Assembly (NCBI GenBank): GCA_003211695.1
Contig: QCSA01000003.1
Location: forward strand, 31,761 to 95,760
Source of the DNA: Pelagibacteraceae bacterium AG-464-P07
GTDB lineage: Bacteria; Pseudomonadota; Alphaproteobacteria; Pelagibacterales; Pelagibacteraceae
Direction of reading: 5' to 3'
Length of the DNA: 64,000 nucleotides
The notes under the pieces: model-generated
Database searches by the model: none
The model's input: the letters and a program-made list of their open reading frames with translations, nothing else
What the model was told of the DNA's origin: nothing
Part shown: piece after piece, positions 8,597 to 17,028 of the stretch
How positions within the stretch are numbered: the stretch's first letter is position 1
How the letters are laid out: each line of letters opens with the position of its first letter
Translations under genes and position numbers: made by a program

Positions 8597-9082
8597 ATGA
8601 AAGTAAAAGTCGGAGATACTCTAGTTGATAGCAGTGCTTATATTTTAACAAAAGATGGACCTGAAAAGGTTTCGACTAATAAATTTTTTGGAAATCAAAA
8701 AATTATTTTATTTGGATTACCAGGAGCGTTCACACCTACTTGTTCTACCAAACACCTGCCTGGATATGTAAATTTACTTGAACTTGCAAAAGAAAAAAAC
8801 ATTCACAAAATTATATGTGTATCTGTTAATGATGCATTTGTTATGGATGCTTGGGCTAAAAACCAGGGAGCTAAAGGAAAAATAGAAATGTTAGCAGATG
8901 CATCTGCATCATTTACCAAAAGTATTGGTGCTGAATTAGATTTAAAAAGTAGAGGATTAGAATTAAGGTCTTCTAGATACGCTATGTTGATAGAAAATTT
9001 AAAAGTTTTAAAAATTTCTGAAGAAAAAGTTGCTAAAAACTGTGAAGTATCTGCTGCAGAGAACTTTTTAAAAGGAATTTAA
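8597..9082 (+). CDS. Peroxiredoxin, Prx5 (redoxin) family
   Basis: A thiol peroxidase that reduces hydrogen and organic peroxides. The peroxidatic cysteine lies in the signature LPGAFTPTCSTKHLPGY (Cys at about residue 49), and the SVNDAFVMDAWAK segment plus LGAELDLKSRGLELRSSRYAML are typical of the Prx5/AhpE-like family, which is about 160 residues long. A second cysteine near the C-terminus (KNCEVSAAENFL, about 150) may resolve the disulphide. It begins directly after the threonine synthase stop and ends in a 4-bp convergent overlap with rnhA. Confidence 0.92.
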   Translation: MKVKVGDTLVDSSAYILTKDGPEKVSTNKFFGNQKIILFGLPGAFTPTCSTKHLPGYVNLLELAKEKNIHKIICVSVNDAFVMDAWAKNQGAKGKIEMLADASASFTKSIGAELDLKSRGLELRSSRYAMLIENLKVLKISEEKVAKNCEVSAAENFLKGI

Positions 9083-9501
9083 ATTAAGGCCGCTTTTTTT
9101 GCCAATTTATCAACCATATTATTCATTGGGTCTCCCGAATGACCCTTTACCCACTGCCATTCGATATCATGAAAATTTGATAAAGTGTTTAATTTTATCC
9201 ATAACTCAACATTTTTTACTTTTTTTTTATTGGCTGTTTTCCAATTATTTTTTTCCCAAATTTTTATCCAATTAGTAATTCCTTCCTTTACATAATTTGA
9301 ATCTGTATAAATTCTTATTTTTTGTTTTTTTGAAAAAAATACTAATGCCTTAATTGCAGCCATTAATTCCATCTGATTATTTGTTGTATTTATCTTTTTC
9401 CCAGAAATAATGTTTTGTTTATCACCATTAAGTATTATTGCAGCCCAACCTCCAGGACCAGGATTGCCTATGCAGGATCCATCTGTATAAATTTTAATCA
9501 T
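9079..9501 (-). CDS. rnhA: Ribonuclease HI
   Basis: Cleaves the RNA strand of RNA-DNA hybrids. The DEDD active site is visible: YTDGSCIGNPGPGGWAAI near the N-terminus, MELMAAIKAL, IYTDSNYV and the final VDKLAKKAA with the histidine loop VKGHSG before it. I chose the ATG at 9501 (MIKIYTDGSC), 2 bp after the thrB stop, over the longer frame that opens with TTG at 9513; this gives 140 residues, the normal bacterial length. It is the last gene of the ispH-thrB-rnhA run, a common alphaproteobacterial order. Confidence 0.93.
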   Translation of the reverse strand: MIKIYTDGSCIGNPGPGGWAAIILNGDKQNIISGKKINTTNNQMELMAAIKALVFFSKKQKIRIYTDSNYVKEGITNWIKIWEKNNWKTANKKKVKNVELWIKLNTLSNFHDIEWQWVKGHSGDPMNNMVDKLAKKAALI

Positions 9502-9503
9502 AT

Positions 9504-10472
9504 CTAAATACAATAATCCTCAAAGTTTTTTACACTATTATGAAACTCGAGTCTTTTCAGATATTCAATTGGATCTTTAACAGTTAAAAGAGCACCCTTA
9601 CTCAAATTCAAATAATCAAAAACACGTGTTAACAAAAATCTCATGGAAGCACCTTGAGCTAAAACTTTAAGGTACTTTTTTTCGTCGTTGTTAAGTTTTC
9701 TCACGCTTGTATATCCTTTTATAAATTTTCTTGCTTTGGTTACATTAAAACTTAAATTCTCCCTTACTCCTTCAAAACACAAAGCATTTAAACAAACTGC
9801 TATTTCAAAGGAATAAAAATCACGACAAGAAAAATAAAAATCAATTATTCCTGTAAACTTTTCATTTTTAAAAAAAATATTATCTGGAAATAAATCCGCG
9901 TGTATTATTCCCGAAGGTAATTTTTTTGGCCAATTTTTTTTTATTTCTTTTAAACTTATTTTTATTATTTTGGATAAATTCTTATGAATCTTTGAACAAT
10001 CTTTTTCTACTTTACCAAATAATTCTGACCAAGAATCTAGAGAAAGATTATTTTGTCTCGTTAAAGAAAGATTTTTAGTAATTTTATGGAGCTTCGCTGT
10101 TTCAACACCTATGTCATAACAATTTTCCGGACTCAAATTTTTTTTTGCTGAACCTTCAAGAAATGATACTACAGCAGCTTTTTTTCCTAAAATCTCAGAA
10201 ATATAATTTCCATTCTTGTTAATAATCGGTCTTGGACACTTAAAATTTGAATTATACAAATTGGTCATTAATCCTATAAAAAAAGGAAGATCTTTTGAAT
10301 CAACTCTTTTTTCGTAGATAGTGAGGATAAATTTATTTTTTTCTGTCTGAACTAGGTAATTTGTATTTTCAATACCCTCCTTAATACCAAAGAATTTAGT
10401 GATTTTACCTATTTCATAATTTTTAAAAAAATTATTTAGTTCGTCTTTTGATATTTTTGTGTATACAGCCAT
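9504..10472 (-). CDS. thrB: Homoserine kinase, APH-fold type (ThrB2)
   Basis: Phosphorylates homoserine in threonine synthesis. It belongs to the aminoglycoside-phosphotransferase fold and not to the GHMP kinases: the catalytic loop IIHADLFPDNIFF and the metal-binding IDFYFSCRD segment are clear, and the N-terminal ATP lobe has NYLVQTEKNKFILTIYE. 322 residues, the normal length for alphaproteobacterial ThrB. It is flanked by ispH (13 bp upstream) and rnhA. The product supplies the substrate of the threonine synthase encoded at 7217. Confidence 0.94.
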   Translation of the reverse strand: MAVYTKISKDELNNFFKNYEIGKITKFFGIKEGIENTNYLVQTEKNKFILTIYEKRVDSKDLPFFIGLMTNLYNSNFKCPRPIINKNGNYISEILGKKAAVVSFLEGSAKKNLSPENCYDIGVETAKLHKITKNLSLTRQNNLSLDSWSELFGKVEKDCSKIHKNLSKIIKISLKEIKKNWPKKLPSGIIHADLFPDNIFFKNEKFTGIIDFYFSCRDFYSFEIAVCLNALCFEGVRENLSFNVTKARKFIKGYTSVRKLNNDEKKYLKVLAQGASMRFLLTRVFDYLNLSKGALLTVKDPIEYLKRLEFHNSVKNFEDYCI

Positions 10473-10485
10473 TTGCGTCTTTATT

Positions 10486-11427
10486 TTATGTTAGTTTGTT
10501 GGGAATTCTGAATACTACATTTTCCTTTACAACTTCAACTTCATTTATTTCAATATCAGCTCTTTCTTTTATTTTAGCTATAAATTCTTTGACCAAAACT
10601 TCAGGTGCCGATGCCCCGGAGGATAATCCAATATTTTTACATTTTAAAATTTCTTCAATGGGGATAGCATTGGTGGTATAAAGTAACTGTGATTTTAAAC
10701 ATCCTGACTTCTTGGCAGATTCAACCAATCTTTTAGAATTAGATGAATTTCTGCTGCCAATGACAAAAAACATTTCACACTTTTTTGCAATTTTTTTAAC
10801 AGCTAGCTGTCTATTTGTTGTGGCATAACAAATATCATCTTTTTTTGGTTCTTTTATATCAGGAAACTTATTTTTCAGGATTTGTATGATTTCAATAGTA
10901 TCGTCTACTGAAAGAGTTGTTTGGGTGATATATGAAAGTTTTCCATTTTTTTTAAGGACATAATTTTTTGCATCTTCACTTGTTTCAAGTAAATCAATAG
11001 TTCCTTCTGGTAATTGACCCATGGTCCCTATAACCTCAGGATGATTTTTATGACCAATTAGTAAAATGTGATAATTATATTTGTATAATTGTTCAGCTTC
11101 TTTATGAACTTTAGAAACTAATGGGCAAGTTGCATCTATATATTCGATTTGTTTAAAATTTGCGTCTTTGGGAACTGATTTGGGAACTCCGTGTGCAGAA
11201 AAAATAACTGGTCTACTTCTATCTTCAATTTCACTTAATTCTTCAACAAAAATAGCACCTTTTTTTCCTAAACTTTCTACTACGTGTTTATTGTGTACGA
11301 TTTCGTGTCTTACATAGACTGGAGCTCCAAACTTTTCTAAACTTTTTTTAACAATTTCTATAGCTCTATCAACTCCTGCGCAAAAACCTCTTGGCGAGGC
11401 TAAATGAATTGTAATTTTATTCTTCAT
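10486..11427 (-). CDS. ispH: 4-hydroxy-3-methylbut-2-enyl diphosphate reductase
   Basis: Last step of the MEP isoprenoid pathway, making IPP and DMAPP with a [4Fe-4S] cluster. The three cluster cysteines are visible in PRGFCAGVDRAIE (Cys near 16), YIDATCPLVSKVHKEAE and DICYATTNRQ, together with the SAHGVPKS, HKNHPEVIGTMGQ and GSRNSSNS motifs. 313 residues, usual length. It heads the minus-strand run to thrB and rnhA. Together with ispE at 22752 it shows that the cell uses the MEP route. Confidence 0.97.
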   Translation of the reverse strand: MKNKITIHLASPRGFCAGVDRAIEIVKKSLEKFGAPVYVRHEIVHNKHVVESLGKKGAIFVEELSEIEDRSRPVIFSAHGVPKSVPKDANFKQIEYIDATCPLVSKVHKEAEQLYKYNYHILLIGHKNHPEVIGTMGQLPEGTIDLLETSEDAKNYVLKKNGKLSYITQTTLSVDDTIEIIQILKNKFPDIKEPKKDDICYATTNRQLAVKKIAKKCEMFFVIGSRNSSNSKRLVESAKKSGCLKSQLLYTTNAIPIEEILKCKNIGLSSGASAPEVLVKEFIAKIKERADIEINEVEVVKENVVFRIPNKLT

Positions 11428-11467
11428 ATATTTACTTCATGTATTAGCAATATATGCTTAAAGTATT

Positions 11468-11965
11468 TTAAGCTCTAGTTTTTTTAAGAGCGCCCTTAGC
11501 TTGATTGAAATTTTCTTCAAAGAGAGTGTCCAATTTTGATTTATTAATTGATGTTTTTATCAATTTTGCAACTGACTCCATTGCAATTTTTACAGAAGCA
11601 TCTTTTATGCCTTTAATAGCGTCTTCTTTCATTTGTACAATTTTTCGTTCGGTGATTTTTTTTTTATTTTCCGAAGTTTGAAAAAATTTATTATTTATTT
11701 CTATAATAAGCTTTTCGCTCTCTTCTCGAGCATTTTTGATTATTTGTTCATTTTCTTTTTGAGCATTTTCTAATTTATCCTGGGATTCATTTAATAAATT
11801 TTTTGATTCTTTTTTTAATTTTTCAGCTTCATTGAGTTCATTCCTAATGTTCTCTATAATATTATTTAACAAAGAATTTATTTTTTGAGGAACTTTTAAA
11901 TAAACTAGTACTGCAATAAATATTATGAAAGCAATAGCTACCCAAAATGTTGCATCAATTATCAT
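11468..11965 (-). CDS. atpF: ATP synthase F0 subunit b
   Basis: Peripheral stalk subunit linking the F0 membrane sector to F1. 165 residues: one membrane helix at about 4-24 followed by a long charged coiled coil rich in Lys and Glu. It overlaps the preceding b' gene by 4 bp. It is the last gene of the F0 cluster atpI-atpB-atpE-b'-b, the standard alphaproteobacterial order with F0 separate from F1; no F1 genes occur in this window. Having both b and b' shows a heterodimeric stalk. Confidence 0.9.
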   Translation of the reverse strand: MIIDATFWVAIAFIIFIAVLVYLKVPQKINSLLNNIIENIRNELNEAEKLKKESKNLLNESQDKLENAQKENEQIIKNAREESEKLIIEINNKFFQTSENKKKITERKIVQMKEDAIKGIKDASVKIAMESVAKLIKTSINKSKLDTLFEENFNQAKGALKKTRA

Positions 11966-12540
11966 ATATATTTTGTAATTTCTTTTTTTGAGATATCCTC
12001 AACAATCGCGGAAACGCTACTGGCGTTTACTTCAGTACCTACTATTTTTCTGACAATTTCTGAAGATGCCTCAATAGCAATTTTGTTAACATCTTTTATT
12101 GAAGAAAATTTCAGCGTTTTAATTTCTTTTTCAGCTTTTTCAATTTCTTTCCCAATTTCTAGATCAAATTGATTTTTTTTATTTTTAATGTCGAGATTAA
12201 CTTTTTTTCTTGTTTTATCTAGAATTTTTTTTGCCTCTTGTTTTGCATCACTAAGAATTTTGTTGTATTCAGAGATTTTTTTTTCAGATTGATCTTTAAG
12301 TTTTTGAGCTTCATCTAGGTCGGTTAAAATTTGAGATTTTCTATTTTCTAAGTTTTCATTAATTTTTGGCAAAATTGCTCTCCATAAAATTACATATAAA
12401 GTTACGAAAACCAGTATTACCCAAAAAATTTGAGATATCCAATAATCTGGATTAAGCTGAGGCATACCTCCCTCAGCTGCAAAACAATTACCCGATAAAA
12501 GAGTAAAAAATCCAATAAATTTTAAATAATTTTGAACCAT
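11962..12540 (-). CDS. atpG: ATP synthase F0 subunit b'
   Basis: Second, divergent peripheral stalk subunit. 192 residues with an N-terminal hydrophobic stretch ending in NCFAAEGG, which looks like a cleavable signal peptide, then PQLNPDYWISQIFWVILVF as the membrane anchor, and a long coiled coil from about residue 60. The PQxxPxxxxxQIFW pattern is typical of b' proteins in alphaproteobacteria and cyanobacteria. It starts 10 bp after atpE and overlaps atpF by 4 bp. The symbol for b' varies between databases (atpF2, atpX, atpG). Confidence 0.88.
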   Translation of the reverse strand: MVQNYLKFIGFFTLLSGNCFAAEGGMPQLNPDYWISQIFWVILVFVTLYVILWRAILPKINENLENRKSQILTDLDEAQKLKDQSEKKISEYNKILSDAKQEAKKILDKTRKKVNLDIKNKKNQFDLEIGKEIEKAEKEIKTLKFSSIKDVNKIAIEASSEIVRKIVGTEVNASSVSAIVEDISKKEITKYI

Positions 12541-12550
12541 TACTTAAAAC

Positions 12551-12778
12551 TTAAAATGCAAATAATATTATTAGTGCAATAACCAAGCCAAACAATCCAG
12601 TAGCTTCCGCTAAAGCAAAACCTAAAAGTAAGTTTGGAAATTGTTTTTGTGCTGCAGAGGGATTACGCATAGCTCCTGACAAATAATTTCCAAAAATAAT
12701 TCCTATACCAACTCCTGCTCCTGCTAATGCAATTGCTGCAAGACCGGCTCCAATCATTTTTGCTGCTTCTAACTCCAT
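12551..12778 (-). CDS. atpE: ATP synthase F0 subunit c
   Basis: Proteolipid that forms the rotating c-ring. 75 residues forming a helical hairpin: the first helix holds the GAGLAAIALAGAGVGIG glycine/alanine motif, the polar loop contains RNPSAAQKQFPN, and the second helix carries the proton-binding Glu in ALAEATGLFGLVIAL. These are exactly the expected c-subunit features. A strong ribosome-binding site (AGGAG, 12784-12788) precedes it, unusual in this window and consistent with the high copy number of subunit c in the complex. Confidence 0.97.
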   Translation of the reverse strand: MELEAAKMIGAGLAAIALAGAGVGIGIIFGNYLSGAMRNPSAAQKQFPNLLLGFALAEATGLFGLVIALIILFAF

Positions 12779-12783
12779 ATTTT

Positions 12784-12788
12784 CTCCT
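12784..12788 (-). promoter_or_regulatory. Strong Shine-Dalgarno of atpE
   Basis: AGGAG on the minus strand, 5 nt before the atpE ATG. Most genes in this window have weak or no purine-rich motifs before their starts, so this one stands out. It would favour high translation of subunit c, which is needed in many copies per complex. Confidence 0.7.
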
Positions 12789-12799
12789 TTCTTTTTAAT

Positions 12800-13534
12800 T
12801 TAATGATTTAAATTAAGTGCATCATTTAAATAGATACAGGTTAAAATTGCAAAAACATAAGCCTGAAGGAAGGCTATTAATATTTCCAGACCAGTTAGTG
12901 CAACTGTAAAACTTAGTGGTAACCATCCACCTATTACTCCAAGACTTATTACAAAACCTCCAAAAACTTTTAACATTGTATGACCTGCCATCATATTTGC
13001 AAATAATCGTACAGATAAGCTTACGGGTCTACTCAAATATGAAATAATCTCAATTACAACTATTAAGGGTAACAAAAATAATGGAACTCCACTTGGAATA
13101 AATAATTTAAGATATCTTACCCCATGATTAACAAATCCTATAATTGTTACGCCTATGAAAATAATAGCTGCCAATGCAAAAGTTACGATTATATGACTTG
13201 TAACTGTAAAAGAGTAGGGCAACATTCCAAGCATGTTGCAGAATAATACAAACATAAATAAGCTAAAAACAAATGGAAAATAGGGTTTTGCTTTTGATCC
13301 CGCGGTATCACTTATCATTTTGGACACTAAGGTATAACTAAGTTCTGTGAGTAATTGTATTTTTGTGGGTATTATAGCTTTTCTCTTGGTTCCTATAAAA
13401 AACACACTAATTATTGTAAACGCACTTATCACCATAAATAAACTTGCATTCGTAAATGATATATCTACATTTCCAAGACTTATTTCAGGGCCAATTCTAT
13501 AAACATTGAATTGATGCATTGGATTTGTTGACAT
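12800..13534 (-). CDS. atpB: ATP synthase F0 subunit a
   Basis: Forms the proton half-channels against the c-ring. 244 residues with five to six hydrophobic helices. The essential arginine is in SLSVRLFANMMAGH, and the C-terminal LTGLEILIAFLQAYVFAILTCIYLNDAL helix with its Glu and Gln is conserved. The N-terminal MHQFNVYRI segment is typical for alphaproteobacterial subunit a. It lies between atpI (19 bp upstream) and atpE (21 bp downstream) in the F0 operon. Confidence 0.97.
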   Translation of the reverse strand: MSTNPMHQFNVYRIGPEISLGNVDISFTNASLFMVISAFTIISVFFIGTKRKAIIPTKIQLLTELSYTLVSKMISDTAGSKAKPYFPFVFSLFMFVLFCNMLGMLPYSFTVTSHIIVTFALAAIIFIGVTIIGFVNHGVRYLKLFIPSGVPLFLLPLIVVIEIISYLSRPVSLSVRLFANMMAGHTMLKVFGGFVISLGVIGGWLPLSFTVALTGLEILIAFLQAYVFAILTCIYLNDALNLNH

Positions 13535-13553
13535 TTTATTTTTTCAATTTTTT

Positions 13554-13841
13554 TTAATCGTTATTTTTCTGCATTAGTTTTGCTGATCTAATGACATTTA
13601 AGATGCCAGCTACAGCGCCAGCAAAAAAAAATATTATTGTTAACCAAGGTTTACTATCAAACCAGTTGTCTAAAATAAACCCTATTATTGAGCCCACAAA
13701 AACAGCGGCAACCATCTCAGTGCTTAATTTTAAGGCAGCACCCAAAGAAGAAGTATTTTTTCTATTGTTAGTAAAGGAGTTTTTATTAGCTTTTTTCTTT
13801 GCAATTTTTAGGCGAGTACTCAATTCGCTAAATTTTTTCAT
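13554..13841 (-). CDS. atpI: ATP synthase protein I (AtpI family)
   Basis: Small membrane protein that assists assembly of the c-ring in many bacteria. 95 residues: a basic N-terminus of about 30 residues, then two hydrophobic helices (about 39-60 and 67-85) around a LDNWFDSKPWLTIIFF hairpin, the AtpI/F0F1-ATPase subunit hallmark. It leads the F0 genes and starts 11 bp after the smc stop, so it may be transcribed with smc. Confidence 0.85.
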   Translation of the reverse strand: MKKFSELSTRLKIAKKKANKNSFTNNRKNTSSLGAALKLSTEMVAAVFVGSIIGFILDNWFDSKPWLTIIFFFAGAVAGILNVIRSAKLMQKNND

Positions 13842-13852
13842 TTAAATAAAAT

Positions 13853-16429
13853 TTATGCAACCAATTCTTCAGCTTTTTCAAGATCAACAGCAACCAACTG
13901 GCTAACTCCCTTTTCAGGCATTGTTATACCATACAATCTGTTCATTTTTGACATGGTTAGGGCATGATGTGTAACAATAATAAATTTTGTGCGAGTTATT
14001 TTTACTAATTCTTCGAGTAAATTACAAAACCTTGTTACATTGGCATCATCCAAAGGTGCATCAACTTCATCCAAAAAACATATTGGTGAAGGGTTAGTTA
14101 GAAAGACTGCAAAAATTAAAGATAAAGCAGTTAGTGCTTGCTCTCCTCCTGAAAGAAGAGTTATTGATTGCAATCTTTTACCCGGAGGACTTACTAGCAT
14201 TTCTAAACCAGCTTCTAAAGGATCTTCAGAGTCTACTAATTCCAATTTAGCATTTCCTCCATTAAATAATTTTGTGTATACCTCGTTAAATTTTCTATTT
14301 ACCTTTTCAAAAGCTTCAATTAATCTTTCCCTTCCTTTTTGATTTAGCTCATTAATACTTGCTTTTAATTTAATTATTGCCATGACTAAATCTTCTCGGT
14401 CTTTTTGTATTTTGGTGATTTCCATTTCAGACTGTTTTGTCTCTTCATCTGCTCTCAAATTTACTGAACCAAGTTTATCTCTTTTTCTTTTTTTTGCATC
14501 CAAAGCCTCCTCTTGTTCCAAAGCCTCTGGAAGAATATCTTTTCCAAGAAAATTAGATGAATTAAATAAGTTGGATTCATTAAGTTTAAGATTGCTTTCA
14601 ATATGTTCCAGCAAATCTCTTTTTCTGTTTTGTAAGCCCTCCGCCTTAGCAGAAGCTCTAGCTCTATTCTCTCTTGCAAGCATAATCTTTTCTTGCACGG
14701 CTTTTAGCTTTTTATTGTGATCTTCATAAATTTCTTCTGCTTTATTTGTTTCTTCTTCCATTTTTAATTTTTCCTGTTCTGTTGTTTTAATAATTTGCAA
14801 AGTCTGACCTTTTTCAACAGCAATATTTTCAGGAAGTTTTTCCAAATTAATTAAATTTTGAGCAATCTTTTCTTTTCTTGCATTTAATTCGTTTACCATT
14901 TTTTCTGAATTAGAATTCAGATTCTTCCAATTCTTATTTTCTTCATCGATATTTTTTATTCTCTCTTGTCTTTTTATTGAGTCAGCTTTTATTGTTTGAT
15001 TTTTACTATATGCAGCCGCGTAACTTTCTTGTGAAATTTTTATTTTGTGATTTAATTTGTTTAGCTCTTCTAATACTTGGTTATTTGTTACGTCTTCAAA
15101 TTTTGAAGTCAAAATTTTCAAGCTATTTATTGTTTTATTAATTAAGTTAGAGGATTCATCAATATTGCCTTCTTTTATACATTTGTGGCACTTTTCTAAA
15201 TCTGATAAAGAGTTTTTTATGATTTCTAAATTTTCTTTTGAAGCAGAATTTATAGCCAGTTCTTGAGAGGTTTTTTTGAGCATTTCTTGCTCAATTTTAA
15301 GGTTTTCCGTTGCTACGTTTAAGTCCTGGCTAGTTTGCTTCTCAAGATCATAATATTTTGTCTCGACATCAATTAAATCTTTTTTTTCTACTTTTAGTCT
15401 CTTTTCATTCGATGAAGCATCAATTATTATTCTTTTTTCTCTATCAATATCAATTTCTAATGTTTTTTCAGAATCAATTAAACTATTTTTCTCGCTTTTT
15501 ATTCTAATTTCTTGTTCTTCTAGATTTTTTATTTCTAAATTTAGTCTCTGTAATTTTGATAGTATTTCAATATTTTTGTCTCTCAAAGGTTTTAATTTTA
15601 AATTCTCTTTTTCCAGTAGTTCAGTAGAATGGTTTAGCTCAATCGTTAATCCACTTACTTCATCCTCAGATTCACTGACATTTTCATTTTCTAATTTAAT
15701 ATCTTTTTCGATATTTTGTAATTTTAAATAGTAAAGGCCTGCTTCAAATTTTTTAATTTCTTCTGAAATCATTTTATACTTTGTTGCTTCTTCTGCTTGT
15801 TTCTTTAAATTTGCCAATTGTTTTTCTTGCTGTCTTCTTAGTTCATCTGATCTTTTTAAATTATTTTCTGCTGCAGTCAGTCTTAATTCAGATTCATGTC
15901 TTCTTGCATGTATTCCCGATATTCCAGCGGCCTCTTCTAAAATAGCTCTTCGATCAGATGGCTTTGCGGTTACAAGCGTCCCGATTCTTCCTTGGCCAAT
16001 AATCGAAGGTGAGTGTGCTCCAGTAGATAGATCTGCAAAAAATGTTTGAGCATCTCTCGCTCGAACTTCTTTTTCATTAATAAAATATTTTGAACCTTTG
16101 TCTTTTTCAATCCTTCTCTTAACATCAATTTTTTCAATATCCCTAAATTGTATTGGCCCATCTTTCTCTATATTTCCCAAACTAATAATTACCTCAGCAA
16201 TATTTTTTGAGGGTTTATTAGCAGTGCCAGAAAAAATAACATCTTCCATCCCTGAACCCCGCATGCTTTTTGCAGATGTTTCTCCCATACACCATCTTAA
16301 AGATTCCACAATATTTGATTTACCACAGCCGTTTGGACCCACAATTCCTGTTAAACCGTGTTCGATTAAGAAAGTTGTCTTTTCGACAAAAGATTTAAAA
16401 CCTGTTAATTGAATTTTTTTAAATTCCAT
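13853..16429 (-). CDS. smc: Chromosome segregation SMC protein, short, hinge replaced by a CxxC
   Basis: ATPase that organises and segregates the chromosome. The N-terminal head has Walker A GPNGCGKSN (31-39) and the QGRIG region; the C-terminal head has the signature LLSGGEQALTALSL (758-771) and Walker B ICFLDEVDAPLDD. The sequence is clearly of SMC type, not Rad50. However, it is 858 residues against the roughly 1150-1200 usual for bacterial SMC. The middle shows no glycine-rich hinge domain; instead two coiled coils of about 240 residues meet at a CHKC motif, residues 414-417, almost exactly the midpoint. This looks like a Rad50 zinc hook. It lies between a dsbA-like gene and atpI. Confidence 0.9.
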   Translation of the reverse strand: MEFKKIQLTGFKSFVEKTTFLIEHGLTGIVGPNGCGKSNIVESLRWCMGETSAKSMRGSGMEDVIFSGTANKPSKNIAEVIISLGNIEKDGPIQFRDIEKIDVKRRIEKDKGSKYFINEKEVRARDAQTFFADLSTGAHSPSIIGQGRIGTLVTAKPSDRRAILEEAAGISGIHARRHESELRLTAAENNLKRSDELRRQQEKQLANLKKQAEEATKYKMISEEIKKFEAGLYYLKLQNIEKDIKLENENVSESEDEVSGLTIELNHSTELLEKENLKLKPLRDKNIEILSKLQRLNLEIKNLEEQEIRIKSEKNSLIDSEKTLEIDIDREKRIIIDASSNEKRLKVEKKDLIDVETKYYDLEKQTSQDLNVATENLKIEQEMLKKTSQELAINSASKENLEIIKNSLSDLEKCHKCIKEGNIDESSNLINKTINSLKILTSKFEDVTNNQVLEELNKLNHKIKISQESYAAAYSKNQTIKADSIKRQERIKNIDEENKNWKNLNSNSEKMVNELNARKEKIAQNLINLEKLPENIAVEKGQTLQIIKTTEQEKLKMEEETNKAEEIYEDHNKKLKAVQEKIMLARENRARASAKAEGLQNRKRDLLEHIESNLKLNESNLFNSSNFLGKDILPEALEQEEALDAKKRKRDKLGSVNLRADEETKQSEMEITKIQKDREDLVMAIIKLKASINELNQKGRERLIEAFEKVNRKFNEVYTKLFNGGNAKLELVDSEDPLEAGLEMLVSPPGKRLQSITLLSGGEQALTALSLIFAVFLTNPSPICFLDEVDAPLDDANVTRFCNLLEELVKITRTKFIIVTHHALTMSKMNRLYGITMPEKGVSQLVAVDLEKAEELVA

Positions 16430-16437
16430 AAATCTTA

Positions 16438-17028
16438 TTATATTAATTTTTCAAGCATTTTTCTTATATTTTTGTATTCAAGAGTACCTTTAAATGGTTC
16501 ATCATTTATAACCAATGTCGGTGTAGATTTTATTTTAAATTTTTGCACAGCTTCGATTCTACTATTTAATATATAATTTTCTACATCTTCAAAAGCCAAG
16601 CATTTATCAAAATCGTCTTCATTAAGACCAAATTGTTTTACAGATTTTTTGAGATTTTGATTTATATCTTCTATTTTTTCACCTCTTATCCAACTTTCTT
16701 GTGTTTTATATAAGTGATCTAAAAAAGAAATTCTTTTTTCTTTATTTACACATTGGGCAATTTTTGAAGCATTGAGTGCAGCCAAATCTAGAGGGAAATG
16801 CTTAAAATATATTTTTGCGATTCCTGTATCTATATAATCTTTTTTAAGAAGGGGATAAACTTTTGCATGAAAGCTTGCGCAATGTGGACAAGTTAAAGAT
16901 TGATAGGAATAAATCTTGATTTTTGCATTTTCGTTTCCTTCGGTGATATCGCTTAATTTATAATTTTCACCAGCAAAAGCATTTATACTCAATAAAAAAA
17001 ATAACAGAATATAAATTATTTTTTTCAT
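16438..17028 (-). CDS. DsbA-family thiol-disulphide oxidoreductase, exported
   Basis: Periplasmic thioredoxin-fold protein. It has a signal peptide (about residues 1-19, ending AFA), then the active site SLTCPHCASFH (CPHC at about 47-50) and the cis-proline STPTLVIND near residue 168, in the DsbA arrangement with an inserted helical domain. 196 residues. It lies between the DUF721 gene (4-bp overlap) and smc, an arrangement common in alphaproteobacteria. The likely role is forming or isomerising disulphides in exported proteins. Confidence 0.88.
   Translation of the reverse strand: MKKIIYILLFFLLSINAFAGENYKLSDITEGNENAKIKIYSYQSLTCPHCASFHAKVYPLLKKDYIDTGIAKIYFKHFPLDLAALNASKIAQCVNKEKRISFLDHLYKTQESWIRGEKIEDINQNLKKSVKQFGLNEDDFDKCLAFEDVENYILNSRIEAVQKFKIKSTPTLVINDEPFKGTLEYKNIRKMLEKLI

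Noticed and set aside
13989..16412. Several plus-strand ORFs of 60-117 residues opposite smc
   Set aside because: Antisense shadows of the smc coding sequence, with compositions reflecting its codons.
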